Source: Gorsachius magnificus | Lineage: Eukaryota > Chordata > Aves > Pelecaniformes > Ardeidae | Direction of reading: 5' to 3' | Length of the DNA stretch: 64,000 bases | Assembly (NCBI GenBank): GCA_034008185.1 | Contig: CM067084.1 | Location: 14,403,385 to 14,467,384, forward strand | Shown: positions 13,401 to 28,400 of the stretch, piece by piece | How positions within the stretch are numbered: position 1 is the stretch's first letter | How the letters are laid out: each line of letters opens with the position of its first letter | The notes under the pieces: generated by a model | What the model was told of the DNA's origin: nothing | What the model saw: the letters and a program-made list of their open reading frames with translations, nothing else | Database searches by the model: none | Made by a program: the position numbers and the translations under genes

Positions 13401-16400
13401 CTTTCGGTCTACAGTTTTCAAGTGTCCGTGAATAGAACTTGGACAGAAGTCAAACTGTGTTTTAGACAAAATCCTCTCAGAACTGTCAAGGAACGAAGCT
13501 AACTGGATGCTATGCTGACTTTGTCAACACCGTGGCTTACACTGAAATAAATAATTCTGTGTTCTGTATCAGACCACTCCATTTAACACCTATGTCCTGG
13601 GGTCAGGTCCCAGAACTTAGTTCGTCTTCTCAGAGGGCTAACGTTACCATTTGTGATCAGCTGTGAGGACGAAGTGTATTGCTCTTGGCTAATTTTCTCT
13701 TATCGTGTATTTCTACATACTTTTAGAAAACACGCTACTTGCTGTTTTTCCTTTTCCTTTCTTAATCTCTACAGGATCCCACAAGTCTGCCTCTCTGACC
13801 CATTTGCACTGTCCCCTCACCCCTTTTCTGCTCTTTGAGGTGAGCCTGCTGGTTTCAGCTTCGCCCCATTACGCCCACAACCAAGAGCTGTAGCTCAGCC
13901 CTCATAGTCCCACTTATTCCTTCCCAGTCACAGAGCCCAGGTGCTTTTGGGCTGTCCTTTCTGGATGCCTTCCACCACAGACTTCACACGCACGCCTAGG
14001 GCAGAGCGGACGCAGAGACCAAATTCTTTTTCTCTGCAAAGATCCATCTAGGCAGCCACAGAGTTCTGCGTTCCGTAAATTTGCACAGCTGCTGCACTGG
14101 CCGCTATTAACTACTTTGTTCTGGAGAGCCTTAGCTTTGCATGCCAATAGTTTATTCCAGGCAGGCTGCGTTACACCCTTGCAGGCTGCCCCTGCAGGGA
14201 TGAACCCTCCTGCTTCGGTGCTGTGCCTTGTTCTGTTTTGCTCCATATCTCATTGACAGCGTGACTGTCTTTTATCTATATTGCTACAAGTGCCATTAGC
14301 ATCGGTGGGATTTATGCAGATGCAATGACGGAAATACAGATAAAAGCCATTTGTTCTATTATTTTTTTCAATCGAAAAGCCCACAGTACATTTGTTCTTT
14401 GATATGCTGAAAAGAATGATCAGTGTCTTTCAATATAAAAAGTCCGATCTTCCCCCCAGGAAAAGACAGTGAACAGCTGATGCACAGGGACTTCTGTTCC
14501 ACAAATTAGTCACACCATTCCATGCATGATTCAGTAAGACATCCTCAAAATAGAGCAAAAGGATCCAACTCCATTATTAGCTACCTAAGAACAGGCTGAG
14601 CAGAATACCTAAACGTGCTTTTAATTTAAGAGGAATATTTGATCACGGTCAGATGCCTTGCTAAGCTCTGCTAATACTTTTCAGCGCACTGCGGTGACAA
14701 TGTCTCCTAACACATCTTGAAGTGTTCTCCCCAGTAACGACTGTGTCTCGTTAAACAAAGCGAGGCCCTACACTCAGCTGTCAGCAACGTGATGCCGCCG
14801 CTTCCCCCGGCTCATCAAAACCTGTAGAAGTTTCACTGCAAACAGCCTGCACCCAGCTGGTGCCCTGTCAGCTGGATTGATGTGGCTTCTGACTGAGGCT
14901 CAGCACAACCAGAACACTGAAAGCTGACCCCATTATGGTGGGAAGGTCCAGCCATGGGTTTGGATGTTCTCTCCATCACAAACCATGCTCTGACAGCTCT
15001 GACCTTCCACCAAAGGGAAAGAAGACGACTCCCAAAACATCCAGCAAGTTTTTATTTCACACACACAGAATTTTAAGAGGAATACTGAAAGCTTCTAAAC
15101 CCATAACATCTGGGGTCATGAACACCTCTCTAACCTATAGTACTATTTTTCGTAGAATCATTTAGGTTGGAAAAGACCTTTAAGATCATCAAATCCAACC
15201 GTTAGCCTAACCCTGCCATCCCACCATCAAACCATGTCCCTAAGCATTCATTTACTTTCAAATCGTTCATTTGAGGCTTACCACATAGCACAAATATATC
15301 ATAATAGCCAAGGATGCTGTAAGTTTAATGATTATATAACCATTTCAGTCTGCCTTCTATCTCACTTGGTGTTTTATCATCTTAAACTCCTATTGGGATA
15401 ACGCTGCATGCCCATCAAATGAGACAAAGGCAAAACAGCAGGCATTTTCTGTTGTTAATAAATTCAGATGATAAATTCAGATGATAAATTGTTTGAACCT
15501 CTAAGCAGTGCAGCAGAGACAAGGAAAATGGTGCGAGGCAAAAAGAAGCCTCTCGAGTCCTTATAAAGTCAAGCACAGATATTAGGGCACATTCTGGCTT
15601 TTGATTATCAGCCACACTGACATCCCCGCGCAAGGTTTTTGGAGGAGACGCATTTTAACACTTTGGGATATATGCTTCTCTTGTTAGAACTTTTCCAGCT
15701 CCAGCTATTAATGATACTGGAAACGCTAAGTTGTCCTAGAGCAGCGCTTCAGGTAGAATAGCGTGGCAGCTTTCTATCAATACAAGGATCCCACATGCTA
15801 GCAGTGACTTCAGTCTGAATTCATCTCCAATAGCACGCGTACTTTGGGGGAATTTTCATTTTTTGCAGACACTCAAGCAAGCAGTTTCTGGGCCTGCTGG
15901 GTTTTTCTTGTCAAACTCCAGTGCTGACATAGAAAAATGGCAAAAGTGAGATGCTTCTCTTTAATCACATCCAACAATAGCAGCACAGGCTTCAAGTAGA
16001 AGGGATTTGCTAACAGTTCTCCATCTTACACAAGTTTGCTTTGCTGTTCTTTTTTATTTAAGACTACCACACCAGAACTTCAAAGAAGCAGCTTCTCTAA
16101 AGAGTTTTTCTGCCCTCTCAAAATTTTAAACAAATACTGTCTGTTTTTTTTTTTTTTAAAAAAATATTTTGGAGTGAAAGCAGCTTAATTTCTACAATAT
16201 ACATGTTACTGTGACTCACTAAGATGCTTCAGAGAAAAAACAACTGTTTCAACACACGGCACTACAGTTCTGCAAGGCAGCCTTAACTTTTTCAAAGGGG
16301 AAAGATGGGATCCTTGTGAACATCTCCTGACCGCTGTGAAGATGCTGCACTATAACATCTAGAAGAATAAAACATGATTCAGAAGGAAATAAATAGATCT

Positions 16401-19400
16401 TGGCCTAGTCCTGGAGGATTGCTGAATCAGAACAGAACTCAGAGAAAACATATAAAGGAATATTGGGCAACAGTCCTTTATGCTGAAAGATAAAGTTGAT
16501 ACAGTAAAACCTCCACCAATTTGTAAAAAACCAAACTAAAACGTTTCTGCATAGTTTCAAAATGGAAGATACAGGAAGGGAACCATCAGAGACATTTTCT
16601 GTATCAATGATCTTTACAATAATTGTTTTTCTGATGCATATTGTTGCCAAAAGTTACAATTTTTTTCCTCAAATCCAGCTGGTATTAAATAAAGTAAAAG
16701 ATGCTAGAAATCAATTTTTGCTGCTTATGTGATCCTATGATCTCTACTCTGATTCAAACCAAACAACTGGCACTCCTGAACCTGAAGAGTAGCTCCTGGA
16801 TTCCTGGGTCTAGGAATACTGATGAATTCAGGCAGCGATTTGGAGGCAGCTGCTATTTAAACATACAACAACAATACCAACAATCTAATACGTTTATCAA
16901 ATTGCCGCACTAACCCCCCTCTTTTTGTTTTAGCTTTTGTACTGCAACTTTTTTCCCTATTCTCTTTGCTTTTGCCAGCAGCCTCTGTTTCCCTACTCCT
17001 TTCTTTTCTCCCCTGTTCGGCTATAACACATCACTTTTCTAATGTCATTACTTAGTCAATAAAAAGGAGAGCATATCATACAACATGAGGCTTGCCTGCT
17101 GAGTTTGACCAAGCAACAGATTCATGACGTAGTCATGATGACATGACACCTAGATCTTGAAAAGCAGCTAATACACAGCAACTCTTTTTTTTTTTTTTCC
17201 ACTCAAAACTATAGCACTGTTACTATGGGTTCTCAGTCTTTCCAGAGAAAAAGATTCCCTGTTGAGGAGCTGGCCAGAAACAAACAGGGTACTGGAGCCT
17301 CGGCTATGGTCACGGTACAGATTTTAAATGCCATTATGGGCAGGCCATAATGGTTCATTAAAGAGCAACTTTAAGAGTAGTACTTAGTAAGAGGGAAGGA
17401 GACATTTGGTTGCCGTGCACACAACCACAACCTGGAAAACCCTGTTGTTTTATGGGATCGCACTGACGGACGCAGATTCTTCAGAAGCAATGGTGAAGTG
17501 TTCTCATTAAAGTCTAACTAATTATAAATGTCAGAATTTCTCACCAAGTTTTATCAGCTTGGCTGTTGTTGAATTTCCTGGGGCAAGTGAAAGAGAGGCA
17601 CAGCCCGCGCCTGCAGGCAATAGAGCACAACTCACTCCTGCTGCGGGCTATGGAAACATCTCCCTGCAATCCTGCTCAGCAGCATCCTTCCTGCAGGATG
17701 CAGAGTCTTAACAGATTGAATCAGGAATTCACAATTCATTAAGTGATCGTATGTCCCCTCTAGATTAAGAGGAAGACACTAAGTTAATTGTGAGACAAAA
17801 TTTAGGAAAATATCAATACTTAAAAAGAAAAAAAAGAACACAAAACCACGTGCTCATCTGTTGTTTACTAGGGTGCAAAGATAAAAAACACCAGAGCACT
17901 GTTTTTTTGTTCACATGATTACAGTTTAACAACAACAAAAATAGTTCCAAGTTCAGTATTTTGTTATTTACCACAATTAGAAAATCTAGCTAGAGCTCGA
18001 TTATGGTTTGGCACATAATAAATTTCCTGAAAATACAGTACAGGTTAACTGAGACCGATTCATGGGATCAGGCTGTACCTGACAGTTTCAGCCCAGGAAG
18101 GGGGAACGTCTAAAAGAAACATTTTGACTTCTTGTTTATGAATGACATTTTTGCTTCAATATAATCCTACATTAGAGAAAGTCAAAGAGAAAATGCTGAA
18201 ATATTAAATGCTAGGTTAAACATTTTTCGTTTGTTTAGACAGCATTTCAGACAGATCTGAAAAACAGAAGAATTTCCAGTTTGGTTCATTCTGTCCCCAA
18301 ATTGTTGGCTCACCAAAGAGCAAAACCCTTACCGTTTGTCCTTGCTTACTTTTAACATACCATTAACTCTGAAGAACAGATGAAAGGGCAGCTTTAAGCT
18401 TCCTATCTAAAATGCACAAAACATCTGCTATTTGAGAATACACAACTCCCTCGGTATTAATCCCAGCATTTCAGAAATCTCTGCTGACCGCCAAAGAATG
18501 AAAGTTTTCCTTTGCGACCGATACGGAACACCCACAAGAATGTTTTTTTCCCCCAACATTAAAGAGTAACTATGCAGTAAAACAGTAACATGGATGAAAT
18601 TCATACAGTGGAAAATACGATAAAAATAAACAAAATGTTCCAGTTCGAATCACAACCCGTTTTCTTCACTGCTGCTTTTAAGCCACCTTACATGAGCAGT
18701 TGAAACCCACCCTCAGCAGTTCCCCACCGCTGCAGCCAAACAGCAAAACCAAGTGCACATTTTGTGCCTGTGTCTCCTTATCCACCAAAAGAGACTGCTG
18801 ACCAGAGGCCACCACGTGGGAACAGTCCCTTGGTCGTGCCAACTCCCAAACTGCCCCAGAACCACCTAGGAGAGTGCTAAAATCAGCCAAAGTTGTGCCA
18901 GGAAACATTTAATAATTTCACAGTATAAAATCACTGGGATCACATCCTAGAAACGTTCCCCGGTGGTTTTTAATCTGCAAGTATGGGCAGAGGCTTCAAG
19001 CCCTGCAAAGTCATTCTGGTAACCGTGTGAGAGATTAGCTTCAGAACTGAAAAGCGATGGGTTTGCAGGAGAGATTCTTCTTTACCTGTCAAAACAGCTG
19101 AGTGGTTTTTGAAACATGATTTTCACCTCTATTATACTCCAAGCAAAGGATTTGCTGTCTCATTCTACTATTTACCAATACTGTTGTGCAGTATTACACA
19201 ACAATTCTACAAAGGTTTCTCTTTTTATCAAAAAAGATGGTTCTAATAATCTTCCCAGACACTCTTCTATAAAGTATTAGGATTACAGGGATGGAAAATT
19301 CTCAGGACAAAATTGCAAAATCTTTCCTGACAAACTTTTCTTGCAAAGTTTGAAATTCAATCCAACACACAACTAATACTAAAGCAAATGTGATCTATGT

Positions 19401-22400
19401 CTCTGTGCAGGAAAAACGCCAAACAAAAAGCCACAACCCACCCGTAAGGCCAGCCCCAGGCTTCTTGGTGATCAGAGCATGCGTGAGATGATGATGACTA
19501 CTTCCTTCAAGTAAGTTCTGAACATAGAAGACATTTCCCTTCCATAAGGTTATGGCACCGGTATAATTGGTGAGTGAGTCACACTTATTTCCAGTCTGTT
19601 TCTGTCATAGCAAGGGATTTTTAGCGAGGATGCGATTATGCATTTAGCTCACATAGCACAGTGAAACATAAACCCATGATAAATTCTCTCTTTCACATGT
19701 CTAATCAGGTTTTAAATACTTTCTGTTGACCATGAAAAATCTTCATGAATCACCCCTTTTCTTTTGGCAAAGATCTTTTTAGCTGTTTTTTCTCCACGGT
19801 GAGGACAAGTGGCAAAGCTGATTTAAGACGCAGGAAAGGCTTACCATACAACTAAACAGTCATGCATGGAGAATGGTGCTTAGAATCTGACATTAATTTC
19901 TAGGTGTTCAAATCCATGGGTAGGATGACAAAATTAAGGTCAGAGAGGACTGGTGGTATAAACAGAGGATCACTTAATCTATGTTGCTTTTGTAATTTGG
20001 GTCATTTTAAGTGAGGAGGGTGTTGAACAGCAATAAATATAAATTTGAATATCGTAACTTAGTGTTTTACATCTGCAGCTTCAGTTTGAGATATACAAAA
20101 GGAGGAACATGACTGCTTCTGATTAATGACCCCAATTCACATAATCTTTTCATAGGATTAACCATTGTGTGAGCCATAAAATAAATCACAGGAAAGATCT
20201 GATAACTACTCTTCTATTCCAAATAAATAATGCCAGTTCATGAATTACTTTCAACCAACATACTGATACTGGTTTTTTGTTAAATACATTAACAGTTTGC
20301 AATCTGATCTGTTCTGATCCTACCCATTCTTTGAGCACTAGTACCCCACAGAGTACGCGAGTGTATTTCTGCAAGGGGAGTTACTGCAAGTGTAGATTCC
20401 ACGACCATGGAAAATGCACCTAAACTTGATTTTAGCTGGTGCACAAGTGCTGGTACCAGGAGCACTAAATGCAGCAAAGGAAGCTCCCCTACTTTGGCTA
20501 GGCAGGTGGCTGACCAAAACAAACCTCCGAAAAATACATAGGCTGGGATGCAGACTGCAGCAATCTGGAAACTGCACCCCAATGGTCCTATCGATAAACC
20601 ACCACCTCTTTTCGTTAGCAGGTTGATGTAAGCCATAACTAAGAGAGATTCATAAAGCGCAATGTCCTATTTGAACCCCAAATGCACTATGTTTTTCCAC
20701 TCACTTCCTTCAGAGCAAATGACGGGGCTCGGCTGAAATTCTCATTAAGAGCCTTGGAAGCATTTGTTGTCCTTTCTGGCAGTAAGTAATATGTAGAGAC
20801 TTTGAAGAACAAACCCTTTTCCATGGGAAATTAAGAGAGTGGACGTGACTGTATTCTCTTTGTTTTGCTTTAGCATCTATTTAGAAGACCGCCAAAGTTT
20901 TTTCGAGCCTGTTCTCAGAAGGAAGTACTTTTCTTCCCCAAGTACCAAGAAGGAGGACTGAAGCTGAAATCTTTTAAACAACGTATTTGTACATTTTACA
21001 AGCTTTTTCTCTTTGTTTTTTGTCCATACTCATGCTTGTAAGGGAATTTCTATGTTGCATGCTGCTGCAGGTTTCTCAGTAAGTTTCAGACATACTCTTC
21101 CAGCTCCCTTCATCATATCTCAGAAAATTAATATTAGCATAGAACATCACTTGTTAAGCAAAAATAGCACTGCACTGATGGGGAGAGTGAAGAGCTGAAA
21201 ACCCATACAGTTTTGCTCCTACAATTTCCAGAAAAAAATGACCTCTTGAAAATTTGAGATTACTATAGATTAAAGATTCACTAAGCAGTGTATTTACCTC
21301 CTGCATCCCTAAGCCTTTGCTAGGAGTAAGGAGTAAACAAGGAAATTATAACACAAGGGCAAATACCTTCCTCTCTATTACAACACTACATTTTCCTTAC
21401 TGTTACAAAAGGAATTAAGGACATGGTTTGGCTCCACGCAGTCACAGTAATTCATGGTTTGCCAAAGATCAAAGATGCAGCTCTCAGGATATGCTCTATG
21501 AACTACGTTTGGGACTCCCTGAACAGAAAAAGAAGAGTTCACTACACTGGCAGTATCACTTAATGATGAGGTGAGTCACTGACAGATGAAAAAAATGCCA
21601 ATTTACTTCTTGACCTGGACTGAACTATCAGGTACACACTATTTTTTTTAAATCAGTTTTGTTTTTTTTCCATATTGCTGACTGTATTCTCTCAAACACA
21701 CAATCAATAGTGAGGAAAATCTCTCACCAGAGTTATCACTACAATGCCTTGGGAACTGCAGCTTGCAAAAAGCTACAGAAATCTGCCAATTCCTGCAACT
21801 CTGGAGTCTCTGGGATAGAGATATCTGAAGAATGAATGTCCCCAAGCACATCCGCAGCAAGCTGCATGTGGAAGTGCAAAGCAGTAGAGCAGTGGGGCTT
21901 TCTGCTAATGGTGGTGTTTTGCTATAAATATTCAAAACCATGTGACATAAAATAGGAAACATCCAAGATTTTGTGGACAACTTACCCACCTATAATCAAT
22001 TATTACTTTCTTCTGAAGAAGCAGCAAGCCAGTAGCAACGTTCGAGCATTTCCTTCCTTTCTTCCCCAAGATGGGACACGGAAGGTAACAGGAGGGCATA
22101 AATCTTCCCTCACTGAGATGGTGGAGAGTTATCTCTGTCTACAGAGCATTTTTCTACTCTATTATGTATGCTGGTTATTTTGCATGCCAGAAGGGAAGTG
22201 GTTTAAGAAACATTTCAGTAAGACATCACCTCATGGTGCTCCCACTTTAGATAAACACTGCACCAATTTTCCAGAAAACCCCTGTCTTTTGAAAAAACTT
22301 CAGTGTCCCTAGAACACAACACGGAATGGGACTGCGCTGGGTGCAATTTCGGCATCTCCTATTTTACCCTCTCTTCCTAAGAACGCAGTTCTCAACCCAG

Positions 22401-25400
22401 TCAAGTCTGAGAGACTGGTATTGCTCATGTTTCTGGTCATGTTTTTTCTTTAATCACTAAGAAAACAGTAACATTTATTTGCACGCTTAAAGTGTTTGGC
22501 TTGAGTAACTGAGCCAGAGGCCAGATGGTCAAACAGAAAAATCTACAGTGCAGCCAAAAAGCACATAGGTTGTTAATTAGAAACACTTCATCCTCCCCAA
22601 ATGCCCATTACAGTGGCAGACCTTAAGGAATTCTGCTTCCCTTATGATCTCTAATAAATGCTAATGCCCTTCAAATATCTTGTAACATATCCCACATTAA
22701 CCTCACTAGGAATAACACTGCCTTTCCGGGCCTGGTGAGAGGTGTCAGCGGTTGCCGTCCTCTCTAGCACTTGCTTGTGGCCAATGAACTATGAAAAAGC
22801 GCAGCCACCCAGTCCAGCCTGAGCGGGCTGCTGCTCTCCTTGTCTTTTTGTTAATACTGGGTTTCAGTGGCTGTTGGACAGCACTTGCAGGCTTCTTGTA
22901 ACTCAACAATTTCCCTTTTTAGCAAAAATTTACTGCTCTGGTAAGAACACAGCAGAGACCAAGACTTTTAAACTGCTTAAATTATCCTCTGCCATGAACA
23001 AAAATACATATGGACAGGAATGCAGTGTTATTTTTTAAAAGATCTCAACCATTCTCACAGTTTTACTCTCAATTAACCTTTACTAAAAACTAAATCAGCT
23101 TTGCATCATCTTGCCGGAGCCCAGCCAATGCATGGAAAGGATGCTGGAGTCATGCTTGTCTCATGTTATTAGTATTTTAGTTAAAAATAAATTCTGTGAT
23201 GTGCTATTAGTGCGTTGCTACTGAAAGCTTCAATAAAATACAAACCCTGCAATTAAACAGCTAAAGTAATTTTTAAAAATCATCACTGCCAAGCTACAGG
23301 CATCTCTTGTTCTCTCCTCAATATGCACAGGGGGCAGGGTTGGCTCATGCAAGGTTTATATACCACAAGGTTAATACCACCCTTCCTGCTCTCTTACAAC
23401 ATGGCTAAAGTACGCACGTAGCAGAAATGCTCCAAAATATTTTTCTTCACTTTTGCTCTTTGCATGGATACTTCAGGACGGCCAACAGGAGATTCAAACA
23501 AAGCTAATGGCATGTGAGCACAGGCCAGCAAGCGCCCTTGTCAGAAGACTATGAGACATCAGTGCAGGCAGACTATTTGGTGCATGAAATAATAAATGAC
23601 ATTTTCCCAGGTATGGTACATAGTAATGAAACACACTCAGAACACTGTAGAAAATTCAACACACAATGATCCAGCCTAAGCTAGAATTACTCACAGCTAA
23701 TGGAAACTCCAGTGGAAATGAGAGTTTTACATTGGCCCAATAACATTCTCTTGAGCTCAGAACAATTAACAACTGAAGAAGTAACAGACAACCTGAGGGC
23801 AAGGAAAGAGGTATCTACCAGACACTGACTTCCCTGAAGAGGAGATACTTGAAAAAGCTTCCTCTCCCTCCCATTCATTCAAATGATTACCTGCATATTT
23901 TAACTAAGGAACACTAGCTGTAAGTTCTTTTTCAAAAATAAATACATCAAATCACAACTGTAGAAAATTAGAACAATGTTTACTGAAACACTGAAAAAGG
24001 TTTTGAAAAAACAACTTCTACACATCCAGCTACTTAAAATGGCTAAATATTTGCAGAATTCATTGTTCCCAAAATTATGTAAGCTAAAGTAACTTTGTGT
24101 CCAGAAAAGCAATCAAATTTAGAAGTTTATATATAAAAATAAGCAATTCAGGATAATGGCACTTTAAGTACATTGCTTAATGGCTACTGCTTTCTAGCTG
24201 AACAAGGAAACTAACAAAAGCAGACCTTTACCCCCAAATGTCAAAGCATGCAGTAGTTATTCTATCATAGGAACTAAGCAGATAAACAAAGGCAACAGCC
24301 CAAATATTGTAGCGGCTGAAGGTTAAACAGCAATTTAACAGTGCAATTTTAACTTCTTTTACTTTTTTTTTTTAATAACTTCTGGCTTCCCTGACCCCAC
24401 TTTAATAAATAAATTGGTGTCTAGTGACAGATTTATGTTTAAAACACAACATGGAGCGTGATGATGCCAGCAAAATCTCCCCCCGCTAAGTTTTGCCCTC
24501 CTACCTTTACCGTCAGTTGTTTACTAGGATAACTGCAAAATACACTTCCAAGATCCGATCCAAATCCCTCAAAAGGCAACACGTCGTGTACTCCCTAACC
24601 TGGAGCAGCAAGCCTTTAGGTCTTTAGGAGCCAGACTTAACAGCCCAGGCTTCCCATGTGTCTGCAGAACATCCACAGGATGATTCAGAGCCCCTAAATC
24701 AGGTAGTTAACCATCCTCCAAGGTGTGCACTGGGAACATGAATTTCTTGCCTCTACATTCATAAAATAGGTATCTGAAGTTTTATGGTAGAAACAGCTTG
24801 ATTATGAGCATTGCACTGAATCCAACGGGCTTTGGAAAAAATTCTCCAATGGTTAATTGCCCAATTTTTTTTTTCCCCTCATGCCTTTAGAGCTTTATGA
24901 TCTCCAGTCCATACTTGTGCTACCGCTGCATCCCTTACAAAATGAACCACACAAGCCTCGGATTTTCTTTCTGGCATCATAAATACAGTTGAACATGATG
25001 GCTAACAACATAAATTTTCAAGCTCACTTGACTATAGACTATTTTTAAAGGACAGTCTTGATTTTTCTCTGTAACGTGAATAAAAGAAAAAAAAAGATTT
25101 ATGAGCAAGCAATTGTCTCTTTTGGGCTATGTTACAATGTGGTACAGAACATTAAGCTTTGCAACAAGATTAAATGTCTTTTTATTTCTCTTTTGGCATC
25201 TCATACCCAATCGAGTATGGATAGCAAGTTTAAAGTTTTTATTTTTGCCATTAAAGATCATTTGACTTTTTCTTCTCCATTGTAATATCTATTTCATTTA
25301 ATAAACTTTATAATTAAAAAAAACCCCTACTAAAACCACTTCTCTACTCCAGGATTACAATTCAGAGGGAGTTAATTTAGTTCCATTAGTTTTAACATCT

Positions 25401-28400
25401 GTGTTTTAAGTTGCAGATAGCTTCAAAAGTAGCTACTGAGGTAATACATTGCTTCATTTACAAAGGAAATTGGATGCGTAACGCATCTTGTAATGCAGTA
25501 ATACAAAAAGTGGCCGTATTTGCATACAGCAGCCCACTGTAATAGCAGGTGTTGGTCCTGTCTGTGTAAAGGTCTTTAGACTTCTGCTAGCCCAGCGTGG
25601 GCTCACTATTCCATCTGGTTATATATTATCGTAGAGACCGGTGAAGTCCACGCTACAGAAAGCCACGTTTGGGAAGGTTTGTTACCTCATCTGTGCTTAG
25701 AAAAGCCAAATGCATGGGGGGAGGATGCTTTTCAACATAACTAATTGCACGCACTATTAATGGAGAACAGCCTGGCCAGAAAGGACTGATCATAGCATCA
25801 TAGAGATCTCCTCTCCCTTCCATGCTTGCGATAGAGCTGTTTGCGGCTGCTTGGAGCAGGGGACGGGACAGGGCCCACTAGAGACTTCTGATGGCAAATT
25901 TCTAGCCAGCATTTGTTGCTGTAGTCCCTTTGACTTTGCTAGAGCTATTCCAGCTTTATGTCAGGCAAAGGCTGTTTGTCAATGAGTATATTAAACACAT
26001 GTGGCACAAGCCAGTATTTTAGAAAAGACATGCGTGTCCAAATTCAAGGAATTTGAGGGAGACGGTGGCTATTATCACCATGGTACCCACCAGACTGCAC
26101 AGCTGGGACTGTGAAACACATTTGTGAGTTTTTCTTTCCAAATGGTTTTAATTGGTTTGATCATTCTCCGTTTCAGAGGATCAGCCTCTTTGTCTTACTA
26201 ACTCATTATTTCCTAGAATTATCACATCATGATACTCACACAGCGATTATCTTTTCTTCTTTTGGATATGTATTTAGGTGGATCTGATTCAAACCTAAGA
26301 GCTGAATTCCAAATGTTCTTACTATATTAACTGTAACAGCAAGCAAAGCAGAAAATTTCTATTTTTAATCGGCTGAAGAGACAAACACTCTCAGAACAGA
26401 ACCATGCCTGGGAAATACCCGTACTATGTCTGAGCGCTGGTATAAGCATGCAGGAGATAATCAAAACCGTGAGTTCAAGTTCATTACCACCTCATTTCAA
26501 ATTTTACCTTGGAATTAAATTGAGACTGAAATGAGTTTTGTTATCCCTATTGTGCTGCACGTAGGAAGATCCTTCATGACAGCAGGAAGAATGATTGCCT
26601 TTGGGACTGAAAACATAGAATTGGAGATACCTCTGTCACAAAATAATGTAAAAAAATGCAGCTAAGACTACAAATACCTGTCTAATCTACTGCACTATGT
26701 GTTTGCTCAGGACCCTCTCACCCGTGAATACTTGTCTGAAAGTGAGAAAAAGCATCTGATTCGAGAAATGCTCAAATTTCATTATCCTCCCTGAAACACC
26801 AAGAACAATAGCTCCATCACCTTATATGAAGTGACCAAATTTTCCCAGCACTTCTACCTCACTAAAACCTTCATCTACAAACAAGTGCCTTCACCTGAAG
26901 ACAGTAAAGCTACTGGGCATGACAGAACATGAAGATCTCAAGGCTTCTTACTAAATTTTAATTGCCAGTCAGAGCAGGCAAAACAATAAAACCGCACAGT
27001 GATGCAGAATTAAAGTACTCTTAAAACTGTTTCTTGTGTTACAAAAATATTTGTGAAGTTTGTAAGCCATTTTTAAAAAATCATTTTGTTAAGTCACATA
27101 AGACAGCAACAAGTGACAAAATGAAATGCACCAACTCCTGCATTTGTACATCGACTATAGTGACGCACACGTGCACATTATGCGCTATACCATACAGACC
27201 AACACACGTAGGAGGCAAAACCTTGTATGCAATGTTGCCTTGTCAAGGCACCACCAAAAGGTGATTTAAATCCACTTTAGCAAGAAAAATATTTTACTGA
27301 CTTTTAATCTACCAGGTTAAAATGATACAAATTACAGCCAGCCAGACAAAAACCTGGGCCACAAACCCCACTCTAACACTTCTGTGGAGAGAGCAAAGTC
27401 AGCATGAAGCGTAAGGCCATACCCACCCCAAGGGCTTCATGAAACAACGTAATTTTCCCTTCAAGGAAGAGCAGAAGGAAGTAAGTTGCAACGAGAACAC
27501 AAGGCAGTATCTTACAGAACGCAGCAAGGCAGGTTAATGGGGGAAAACCAATCCTACAGAAGTAAAATGAATACCCCTCTACTTGGCAGCACCTCTTGGG
27601 CCACTTCCACTGCACAAGAGGGAAAATAAAGAGCACAGGAGGGGTCTTACACATACTAGCTCACTTTAAGAAAATGTTCAAGTAGCATCTTCACGTGTCA
27701 AATGATCTCAATCTGTATAACAGGAACATCAAACACTACCTAAAGCAACTGTCCACAAATTTGCTGATAGTACCATTGTGGCAGCAAGTTTTTACAGAGG
27801 AAGAGGACATGGGGAGCAGCCTTCTCCCCTAGGCAGCAACACAATAGGAAAGCAGGAGAGGACTTTATTCAGCGTGATGCTGAGGGACGACTATCCGCCA
27901 GCCCTCAGGCAGTATACACACCAGTTCGGCAGCGCCTGGGAGTGAGAGAGGCTTAAACTGTGCAGCCAGCACTGCTGCATGCGGTATGTCAAGCATGAAC
28001 CGAAGCAGCCAAAAAGAGTGGGAAAAGAGAATTATTAATGTGCAGAATAGTGAATGTCAGTGAGGCCACGAACCTCATAAGCGCTGCTATTGCACATTCA
28101 AGTACAGCAACACAACTTCTATCTAAAATAAACCAGACAATGAGAAGAGTCTCTGTTTAAGAAAAAGTAGATCCAAATTCAGTTTCCAACAAAGGAAAGG
28201 ACTGCGTGGTCATGAGTAAGTGACCTGACATCTCTGTAACATCTTTCTCCCATTGAAAAGTGAAGAAGATACAAATACTTTTCTTTATCTCACCCTCTGC
28301 CTGTCAATTATAAGCTTTTTGAGTCAAGAGTGTTTGACATAGAGAAGTGTTTGCACACCTGCTCAAATCTCAGCTCCCGACCTACTTCTAATACATTTAA

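Noticed and set aside
20289..20636. Minus-strand 115-codon ORF with hydrophobic segments
   Set aside because: Deep intronic, no acceptor in the right phase identified, no similarity to a known protein.
25780..25910. Possible CR1 tail (ATAGCATCATAGAG and GGAGCAGGGGACGGGACAGG)
   Set aside because: The two similarities are in inconsistent orientation and too short to call.
27790..27850. CR1-like string GGAGCAGCCTTCTCCCCTAG
   Set aside because: It resembles one avian repeat block for about 45 bp only, and the flanks do not continue the match.
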